Below are positions 52,597 through 58,246 of a DNA stretch of 58,246 nucleotides, piece after piece. Made by a program: the position numbers and the translations under genes. Source of the DNA: Treponema sp. (lineage in GTDB: Bacteria; Spirochaetota; Spirochaetia; Treponematales; Treponemataceae); contig JAFUDX010000039.1 of NCBI GenBank assembly GCA_017464425.1, forward strand, positions 1-58,246. Reading direction: 5' to 3'. Under the pieces are notes generated by a model. That model saw only the letters and a program-made list of their open reading frames with translations, did not search any database and was not told the DNA's origin. Position 1 is the stretch's first letter. Each line of letters opens with the position of its first letter.

Positions 52597-52644
52597 TTGA
52601 AGTACGATTGAAGTACGATTGAAGTACGATTGAAGTTACTTCAA
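52597..52644 (+). repeat. Tandem 11-bp repeats and palindrome before the AlbA_2 ATPase gene
   Basis: TTGAAGTACGA occurs three times in tandem (52597-52629), followed by the palindrome TTGAAGTTACTTCAA (52630-52644) and a further TTGAAGTTC near 52652. The period is one DNA turn. A regulator binding array is likely. Confidence 0.65.
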
Positions 52645-52689
52645 TCGCTCGTTGAAGTTCATTGAACTGCTTCAAACAGGAGAAGTGCC

Positions 52690-54132
52690 GTGCGGCTTGA
52701 AGAAATTGTGGAAGTTCCGTTGCTGGAATCTTTTGACCTGGAATGTAAATCTCGTTTGAATCGTGAGAATGTCGAAGGCTGGCTCAAAACAATCGCAGGA
52801 TTCTCCAATACGACGGGCGGCTCTTTTTTTATCGGCGTTGAGGATAAAAGCCACAAACTGATTGGCTTTTCCCGCGAACAGGCGGACAGCGAGCGGAATT
52901 TTTTCAACAATCAGGTGAACGAGCATATTTTCCCACGACCCCAAAGTCAGATTTCTTTTCTTCGCTACGATGCAAACGGGCGGGAGCTTTTTTTGATTCG
53001 TGTTGATGTTCCAGAATCTCCGTTCAAGCCCGTAATCGTAAAATTCAAGAATGTTCCCTCAATTTATATGCGGCGTGACGGCTTTACGAACGGCGCGACC
53101 TATGAAGAAATCATCGAGATGAGCATAAAAAGCCGTGCCGCGCAGTTTGATGTGCTTGATTCGGAGGAACCATATAACCGTGCGGATTTTTCTAAACTCT
53201 TTGAATTCTATAAACTCCGAAACCCGCAGAATGAACTGAGCGACAAGGCTCTTCTTTCGATTGGATTTTTTACGAACAGCCGTATTCTTAAAAACGGCGC
53301 GTTTCTTTTTTCTGACAAATACAAGGGCGAAAAAACAGAGGTGCAATGCTCGGTTTTTTCGGGATTCAACAAGGGGAGCGAGCGGATTGTCACTATCAAT
53401 AAATTCAACGGGAACATTACGGATTCAATCGGCTTTATGTTGGAATTCGCAAAACAGCGCATGAATCACACCCTTATAAAGCTCGCCGATTCACGCGTGG
53501 AAATTGATGCGTACCCTGAGCGTGCCTTGTTTGAGGGAATCATAAATGCGGTGGCTCATCGGGATTATTTTTTGGACGGAACGCAGATTCAGCTCGACAT
53601 GTTCAAGGACAGGCTTGAAATCACCTCGCCGGGAAGTTTTTATCAGGGGGCAAATCTCGGAAAAACTTATGATCTTGCGAATCTGATTTCCAAGCGGCGG
53701 AACGAGCTGATTTGTGCCGTTCTTGTAAAATGCAATGTCATGGAAGCCGCGGGAACGGGCTTTGATAAAATCATGGAAGACTATGCCAACGCTGATGAAA
53801 CGCACAAGCCGTTCGTCATCTCAAAATCCGACCATTTTACGCTCGTGCTTCCCGATTTAACTTTTGCGGAAGGCGTTCAGGACGGCTCTTTGGTGCATAT
53901 TGATTACATGCCCGCCAAAAACGCCAGCGAGCATGACGAGAAAATTCTTTCGTTCTGCTACGAAAAATCCCGCAAGGCAGGAGAAATCGCGGCTTTCCTT
54001 AGCCTTGCCGATTCATCATACTTTAGAAAAACGATTCTTGAAAATCTGGTGGAGCAAAAATATCTTGATAAAAATAAAATCTCTGGCACGGCGTACTACC
54101 GCACGAACAGGGAAATGGTAGGGAGAGGGTAA
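52690..54132 (+). CDS. AlbA_2-domain ATP-binding (Schlafen-like) transcription-regulator protein
   Basis: A 480-residue protein. The N-terminal AlbA_2 domain has ESFDLECKSRLN and IAGFSNTTGGSFFIGVEDK; the central HATPase_c_4 part has ALFEGIINAVAHRDYFLDG and DRLEITSPGSF, EAAGTGFDKIMEDYA. The C-terminus is a winged-helix-like region (AGEIAAFLSLADSSYFRKTIL). GTG 52690 has AGGAG at seven bases. Such proteins are common and variable in host-associated anaerobes and appear near mobile elements or defence genes; the exact role is unknown. A repeat array lies upstream. murB follows after 3 bp. Confidence 0.85.
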   Translation: MRLEEIVEVPLLESFDLECKSRLNRENVEGWLKTIAGFSNTTGGSFFIGVEDKSHKLIGFSREQADSERNFFNNQVNEHIFPRPQSQISFLRYDANGRELFLIRVDVPESPFKPVIVKFKNVPSIYMRRDGFTNGATYEEIIEMSIKSRAAQFDVLDSEEPYNRADFSKLFEFYKLRNPQNELSDKALLSIGFFTNSRILKNGAFLFSDKYKGEKTEVQCSVFSGFNKGSERIVTINKFNGNITDSIGFMLEFAKQRMNHTLIKLADSRVEIDAYPERALFEGIINAVAHRDYFLDGTQIQLDMFKDRLEITSPGSFYQGANLGKTYDLANLISKRRNELICAVLVKCNVMEAAGTGFDKIMEDYANADETHKPFVISKSDHFTLVLPDLTFAEGVQDGSLVHIDYMPAKNASEHDEKILSFCYEKSRKAGEIAAFLSLADSSYFRKTILENLVEQKYLDKNKISGTAYYRTNREMVGRG

Positions 54133-54135
54133 AAT

Positions 54136-55242
54136 ATGAATAATATAGAAGAATTCGCGCAGTCGCTTGCAGAAAGCACGGAATTTCACAGCACGGTAAA
54201 ACAGAATGAAAATCTTTCTTCGCACACGACCATGCATGTGGGCGGGGCGGCAAAACTTTTCCTTGAACCAAGCGATTCAGAAAGCCTTGTGTTTGCGGTG
54301 AGAAAATTAATAGAAGAAAATGTCGGATTTTTTATTCTCGGCGGCGGCTCGAATGTGATTATCAGCGATGAGGGCTTGGACGCGGTTATTTCCACGCGGA
54401 AGATGAATACGGTGAAATTCCTCACGGAGCGCACGGAGTTCACAGAGAAAATTCAAAATGAAGAAAAACAATCCTCTAAAATACGCTCTCTGTGTACTCC
54501 AAAGCTCTGTGAGAAATTTATGAAAGTTGGCTGCGGTGCTTCTTGGGGGAGCGTGATTTCGTTCTGCAAAAAAAATAATCTTTGTGGATTTGAAGGCTTT
54601 ACGGGGCTGAGCGGCACGGTGGGCGGTGCGCTTTTTATGAACGCGACTTGCTTTGGGCTGAGTGCGTGCGACAATCTTGTTTCGGTGGAGTATTTTGACA
54701 CGCGGGATTTACAGGTTCACACTTATGAAAAAAATGAAGCTGATTGGGGGTATAAAAAATCTCCGTTTCAATCCACAGATTTCCACAGATTTCCACAGAT
54801 TGATGGGGGGCGTTGCGGGGAACTCCCCGCAGAGTGGGGTGGCGGCGCAACGAAGTGCGACGCAGGGGAGAGACTTCTCCCCTCAAAAATCATTCTTTCT
54901 GCAATTTTTTGTGTTCATGATGGCTTTGATTCTCAAAAATCGGAAAACTGCTTGGCTTCTCGCAAAGAAAAAGGGCATTTCCGCGCTCCAAGTTCGGGAT
55001 CTGCGTTCAAAAATGATGCTGTGCACGGAATTATTGCGGGGAAGGTTATTGACGAGTGCGCTCTGAAGGGATTTTCTGTGGGCGGTGCTCAGATTGCTCC
55101 GTGGCATGGGAATTTTATCATCAATCCTGAGCAGAAGGCGACGGCGCGGGACATTAAAACGCTTTCGGACGAGGTGAAAAAAATCGTGCGCGAAAAAACG
55201 GGAATTGCGCTTGAAAACGAAATTCTTTTTGTGGGGCTTTGA
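54136..55242 (+). CDS. murB: UDP-N-acetylenolpyruvoylglucosamine reductase with two in-frame repeat inserts
   Basis: MurB reduces UDP-GlcNAc-enolpyruvate in peptidoglycan synthesis. FAD motifs HTTMHVGGAAKLF, LGGGSNVIISDEGLDAVI and GFEGFTGLSGTVGGALFMNA are present, with the Ser of RAPSSGSAFKN and Glu of LENEILFVG. It is 368 residues against about 300 for close type II enzymes. The excess is two inserts: residues 96-126 (repeat family C) and residues about 212-251 (CACAGAT units plus repeat family D). Both are in frame and lie next to conserved motifs. The enzyme is essential, so the inserts are probably tolerated loops. Confidence 0.93.
   Translation: MNNIEEFAQSLAESTEFHSTVKQNENLSSHTTMHVGGAAKLFLEPSDSESLVFAVRKLIEENVGFFILGGGSNVIISDEGLDAVISTRKMNTVKFLTERTEFTEKIQNEEKQSSKIRSLCTPKLCEKFMKVGCGASWGSVISFCKKNNLCGFEGFTGLSGTVGGALFMNATCFGLSACDNLVSVEYFDTRDLQVHTYEKNEADWGYKKSPFQSTDFHRFPQIDGGRCGELPAEWGGGATKCDAGERLLPSKIILSAIFCVHDGFDSQKSENCLASRKEKGHFRAPSSGSAFKNDAVHGIIAGKVIDECALKGFSVGGAQIAPWHGNFIINPEQKATARDIKTLSDEVKKIVREKTGIALENEILFVGL
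54421..54513 (+). repeat. Inverted-repeat element family C, copy 3 (inside murB)
   Basis: CTCACGGAG and CTCTGTGAG arms; 93 bp, exactly 31 codons, reads through without stop. Match with C2 includes the flanking GAAATTT. Confidence 0.85.
54771..54884 (+). repeat. CACAGAT triplet plus family D repeat, copy 3 (inside murB)
   Basis: Three TCCACAGAT units (54772-54800) precede a family D element (54805-54884) that shares GGCGTTGCGGGG and CCCCGCAGA with 21241-21275, and the GAGAGACTTCTCCCC end with 16884-16900. Confidence 0.8.
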
Positions 55243-55327
55243 AAAAGTGATTTTTTCTGCCGATATATGAGAAAATAGAGACAAATTTTTATTTTTGCGT
55301 TATACTGAATAGAAGGCGGAAAAGAAA

Positions 55328-56533
55328 GTGCTGCAATTATCATTTGTAAATTTTAAAAAAGACACTTATATCTTGGTTGAAGGAAAAGAAGATGCTGATC
55401 GCTTCTATATTATTCAGAGCGGTCATGTAAAGCTTTTTCATCAAAGCGAAGTGCCTGGTTCTGAAAGTTCTGTTCTCGGTCCTGGTGATTTTGTCGGTGT
55501 CATTTCTTGTATGGCTCGGCGCGCTCAGGTTGAAACTTGTGTTGCAATGTCTGATGTCGTGTGCATTGCCGTTCAGCGTGACCAGTACATCGCCCTTATC
55601 GAAAAAAATACCGCTGTCGCTCTCAAAATTATCCGTACTTTTGCAGCCCGCATGCGCAAAGTAAACGAAACGCTCATGAAGCAAACGCAAAGCACTACTT
55701 CCCGCGAAGATTTTGAGCAGCTTTACAATGTCGGTGCGTATTTTGACGCTCAGCAGCAGTTTGACATTGCCTTTTTTGCGTACTATCAATATGTAAAAAT
55801 GAACAATACGAGCGAAAATGCTAAGAAAGCCCTTAAACGCGTTGCCGTTCTTAAACCTCGTGTAAATGCGCCGTATCTTGAGCCAAGTTCTGATATGGTG
55901 CGGAAATATCCGCGTGGCTCAATGGTGTTTTCTGAGGCACAAAAAGGCTCGGACATGTATATCATTAAATCTGGCTCAATCAAAATCTCAAAAGTCGTTG
56001 ACGGCACGGAAGTCACGCTCGCCATGCTCAAAGCGGGCGATATGTTTGGTGAAATGGCCTTGCTCGAAAACAAGCCGCGCTCGGCGAATGCAATCGCCAC
56101 CGAAGACTGCGTGCTTATGTCAATCAACATGCAGAACTTTAACCAAATGGTTTCTACTCAGGCGCAAATGGTTGACCGCCTCACCACAACGCTTTCTGAA
56201 CGCTTGTGGTCTATGCAACGCCAGCTCGGAAACACGCTCTTGCGTTCAAATCCAGTCGCTCAAATGACAGACATGCTTGCGCTTCAAATCGAAAAAATGC
56301 GTATTCCTGTCGGGAAAGGCTCTCAGTTTATGACGAACTTCACTGCCGAAGACATTGCCACAATGTGCGGTCTTTCAAAAAATGACCAAGCGCGGTATTT
56401 GTACACATTTATGAAAACTCCGATTATCAAAATCGAAAAAGGCAAAATTCTCATACCCGATTGTCTTGAACTTCTCAAACAGGCCGAATTCTACCGAAAG
56501 CAGGTTCAGCGGCAGAATCAGAATCAAAACTAA
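55328..56533 (+). CDS. Protein with two cyclic-nucleotide-binding domains and a C-terminal HTH-like region
   Basis: A 401-residue cytoplasmic protein. cNMP domains at about 5-110 (DADRFYIIQSGHVKLFHQS, GDFVGVISCM) and 195-300 (GSDMYIIKSGSIKISKVV, GDMFGEMALLENKPRSANAI; the Glu and Arg fit a phosphate-binding cassette). Between them is a TPR-like helical linker. The last 90 residues contain FTAEDIATMCGLSKNDQARYL, which looks like a Crp-type HTH. GTG 55328 has GGCGG. A Treponema-style dual-domain regulator; only the second cassette retains the full ligand motif. Confidence 0.85.
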   Translation: MLQLSFVNFKKDTYILVEGKEDADRFYIIQSGHVKLFHQSEVPGSESSVLGPGDFVGVISCMARRAQVETCVAMSDVVCIAVQRDQYIALIEKNTAVALKIIRTFAARMRKVNETLMKQTQSTTSREDFEQLYNVGAYFDAQQQFDIAFFAYYQYVKMNNTSENAKKALKRVAVLKPRVNAPYLEPSSDMVRKYPRGSMVFSEAQKGSDMYIIKSGSIKISKVVDGTEVTLAMLKAGDMFGEMALLENKPRSANAIATEDCVLMSINMQNFNQMVSTQAQMVDRLTTTLSERLWSMQRQLGNTLLRSNPVAQMTDMLALQIEKMRIPVGKGSQFMTNFTAEDIATMCGLSKNDQARYLYTFMKTPIIKIEKGKILIPDCLELLKQAEFYRKQVQRQNQNQN

Positions 56534-56566
56534 GATTCTTGAAGAATTCGTCCGAAAATAAAAGGG

Positions 56567-57094
56567 ATGAAAAAGATTCTTTTTGCGATTCTTGTCGCAT
56601 TTTTTACGATTCCGCTTTTTTCTCTTCCGAATGGCTTTTCTTCGGCGAAGCTCGGCATGAGCATTGATTCTTTAAAAGACGCGCTCAAAAATGACCATCA
56701 GTTTGGCTATCGCGGTGACCGGGATGTTTCGCTTTCTCCTTCCGACGGGCAGTATTTAATCGAAACGGATGGCTCTCTTTCTGGCTTTTCTTTTTTGGAG
56801 CGGTGCTGGTTTCAGTTTTCAGACGACAAATTGTATATCATCACGCTGAATTTAGACCGCAGCAAAATTGACCATTATTCAGTCTTTTCAAAACTCTGCG
56901 AAAAATACGGAAATCCAAGCGAACTTTCTCCCAAAAAATCCGTGTGGAAGGATGACGGCGTAATCATGTCGCTCGAAAAGCCACTCACGCTCAAATATGT
57001 CGATGCCAAAACATTCGACAGCAAAAAAGATTCATCAAATGTGCAGAAAACTACAGCCGAGAATGCAAGGGACGAATTCCTGGATTCGTTATAA
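56567..57094 (+). CDS. Secreted (periplasmic) protein, unknown
   Basis: A 175-residue protein with a signal peptide (FTIPLFS, cleavage about residue 19). The mature part starts GFSSAKLGMSIDSLKDALKND, a pattern found in many treponemal periplasmic proteins of unknown role. No metal or catalytic motif. ATG 56567 with a short AAAAGGG site. Confidence 0.75.
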   Translation: MKKILFAILVAFFTIPLFSLPNGFSSAKLGMSIDSLKDALKNDHQFGYRGDRDVSLSPSDGQYLIETDGSLSGFSFLERCWFQFSDDKLYIITLNLDRSKIDHYSVFSKLCEKYGNPSELSPKKSVWKDDGVIMSLEKPLTLKYVDAKTFDSKKDSSNVQKTTAENARDEFLDSL

Positions 57095-57104
57095 AAAATT
57101 ATAT

Positions 57105-57187
57105 TGCCACACGGATTCGATTTTGCTAACGCAAAATCAGTTTTTAATGAGAAAGAAAAATCGTTAGATTTTTCGAATCCGCGTGAC
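57105..57187 (+). repeat. Palindromic element family A, copy 3 (5' leader of DUF192 gene)
   Basis: TGCCACACGGATTCG and CGAATCCGCGTGAC arms enclose GATTTTGC/GCAAAATC and GAAAAATC/GATTTTTC hairpins; 83 bp as in copy 1. It ends 18 bp before ATG 57206. Confidence 0.85.
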
Positions 57188-57205
57188 AGTTATAGGATTT
57201 TCAAA

Positions 57206-57652
57206 ATGCGAAAATTTTTCTTTTTATTTTCATTTCTTTTTCTTATTCTTGTTTCTTCTTCCTGCTCTTCAAAAACAAACCTCCCCGTTAAAAAGCTCAC
57301 GATTGTGAATTCTGAGGGAAAGGAAATCACCGTGAAGGCGGAAATTGCCTCGACTTTTGAGCAGCGGCAGAACGGGTTTATGTTCCGGCAAAAAATCCCC
57401 GATGGAACGGGCATGCTTTTTATTTTTGAAGAAGAACAAGTCCTTAACTTTTGGATGAAGAACACGCCGCATCCGCTTTCAATCGCCTACATCGACAAAA
57501 ACGGCAAAATCCGCGACATTTTGGATATGACTCCCTTTTATTTGTCAAATGTAACAAGCAGTACATCTGTTTTGTACGCCCTCGAAGTCCCGCAAGGTTG
57601 GTATAAAAAAGTCGGGATAAAAACGGGCGATAAACTGAAGCTTGATTTTTAG
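57206..57652 (+). CDS. DUF192 lipoprotein
   Basis: A 148-residue protein with a lipobox (VSSSC, about residue 20) and a DUF192 domain (about 30-148): ASTFEQRQNGFMFRQKIPDGTGMLFIF and NFWMKNTPHPLSIAYID. DUF192 function is unknown. ATG 57206 has TAGGA; the in-frame start at 57104 lies in the repeat and would destroy the signal peptide, so it is rejected. Confidence 0.9.
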   Translation: MRKFFFLFSFLFLILVSSSCSSKTNLPVKKLTIVNSEGKEITVKAEIASTFEQRQNGFMFRQKIPDGTGMLFIFEEEQVLNFWMKNTPHPLSIAYIDKNGKIRDILDMTPFYLSNVTSSTSVLYALEVPQGWYKKVGIKTGDKLKLDF

Positions 57653-57678
57653 TGAAAAGTCAATTTTAGCGCGAGGAG

Positions 57679-58098
57679 CTATAACTTTTTCTTTTCGAGC
57701 TGTTTATACAGATTTTTCTTGAAATCACGGGCTGAATGAAAAAATTCAAGCTCAGATTTTGAGAGTGCATTACGCTCCGCTTTGTTGATTTTTGGGCAAA
57801 TGTAGTGAATTGGAAGCTTACGGGCAAAATGGAATAATGCATTAAAAATTTTCTTCCTGTTTTCCATTAAATCATTTTTGTAAATAAGTTCTTTTCTGAT
57901 AATTGGTCCCGTGTGACCGGTGTGATTTTGATATCCGATATTTGATAGGTGGGCATCCAGAGTTGCGATGCTTTCAGAAATGCTAAGAGCCTGCTCGTGG
58001 AAAAACATTGCAACATAATAGTTTGGCGAATGTGCTTTATATGGGCCAAAGTCACCAGACTCATCAATGAAAATGTTCAAGATTTTCTTTTTTCCCAT
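57679..58098 (-). CDS. DUF3800-domain protein, short
   Basis: A 139-residue protein. The start ILNIFIDESGDFGPYK and SPNYYVAMFF mark DUF3800, an RNase H-like fold often linked to mobile elements and defence. Family members are usually 200-270 residues with a second acidic motif in the C-terminal half, so this copy is truncated by an early stop or has lost its tail. ATG 58098 follows GGAG. It lies 22 bp after another minus-strand gene. Confidence 0.75.
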   Translation of the reverse strand: MGKKKILNIFIDESGDFGPYKAHSPNYYVAMFFHEQALSISESIATLDAHLSNIGYQNHTGHTGPIIRKELIYKNDLMENRKKIFNALFHFARKLPIHYICPKINKAERNALSKSELEFFHSARDFKKNLYKQLEKKKL

Positions 58099-58120
58099 AA
58101 ATGGCTCCAATGCCGTTAAT

Positions 58121-58246
58121 TTAAGCCGCCCTGTAACCGAAATAGGTGCATGATTTGGGTTTTAACTCCAATGCAAAGGAGCGACCAGGTCTTTCTGGCA
58201 GAAGATTTTTTGAAATCAAATAGATTACATTTTCTGCAGGACACAA
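58121..58246 (-). CDS. Partial C-terminus of an unidentified gene
   Basis: An open minus-strand frame runs from the window edge to TAA at 58121 (41 codons): LISKNLLPERPGRSFALELK and CTYFGYRAA. The stop is 22 bp before the DUF3800 start, suggesting an operon. The composition is protein-like; no family recognised. Confidence 0.5.
   Translation of the reverse strand: MCPAENVIYLISKNLLPERPGRSFALELKPKSCTYFGYRAA

Noticed and set aside
57104..57205. In-frame extension of the DUF192 lipoprotein through the family A repeat (and the like at 25757-25855)
   Set aside because: It would precede a signal peptide with 34 residues; a good ribosome site exists at the later ATG in both genes.
1..58246. tRNA and rRNA genes
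   Set aside because: No T-arm consensus with acceptor pairing or rRNA segment was found by eye; a tRNAscan or Rfam search would settle it.

Overview
The window looks like chromosomal DNA of a host-associated spirochaete, most likely a Treponema (rumen, gut or oral type). The reasons are moderate G+C, many lipoproteins with signal peptides ending in an S/A-C lipobox, two very large 7TM-plus-SpoIIE phosphatases, InlB-repeat lipoproteins, an archaeal-like UMP kinase and a decayed fragment of a Treponema-style sensory protein. The genus is an inference from protein style; no rRNA or tRNA gene is present.

Layout. 1-4.5 kb: a partial Rpn-family nuclease, a strongly folded non-coding RNA candidate, a stand-alone ketosynthase, citrate synthase and a pseudouridine synthase. 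4.5-9.4 kb: biotin synthase with a cysteine-rich tail and a BirA-like operator, a DUF4143 ATPase, an outer-membrane protein divergent from an XRE regulator across a helically phased repeat array, and a PIN toxin-antitoxin pair. 9.5-12.6 kb: metY behind a Cys-rich leader peptide, and cysK, which share a promoter-operator motif. 12.7-16.9 kb: thiamine salvage (cytX-thiD; TPP riboswitch-thiM-thiamine-binding protein-thiE). 16.9-34.7 kb: an alanine symporter, acyl-CoA synthetase, Rsm22-like protein, phosphatase, MATE pump, S41 protease, rRNA/tRNA methyltransferases, an EBP-like ATPase and a WecG-type glycosyltransferase. 34.8-42.6 kb: a lipid/acyl operon (LPLAT, two ACPs, fused COG4648-AMP ligase, hotdog dehydratase, phosphatase, acyl-ACP thioesterase) whose gene order matches part of an aryl-polyene cluster. 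42.8-58.2 kb: efp, radC, a glucosaminidase-like lipoprotein, pyrH, an ECF sigma/anti-sigma/TIG-transglutaminase operon, cysS, BrnT/BrnA, a lipoprotein interrupted by a poly-C tract, an AlbA_2 ATPase, murB, a double cNMP-domain regulator, DUF192 and DUF3800 genes.

The most unusual theme is a set of interspersed repeat families. Copies sit between genes, directly in front of start codons, and in frame inside three conserved genes (pseudouridine synthase, Rsm22-like protein, MurB, which carries two). Their translations give extra segments absent from ordinary family members, resembling in principle the palindromic elements of Rickettsia. Other points of interest are the cysteine leader peptide, the phase-variable lipoprotein, several leaderless promoters, and tidy operators at bioB and brnTA. 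All calls come from reading the sequence alone.
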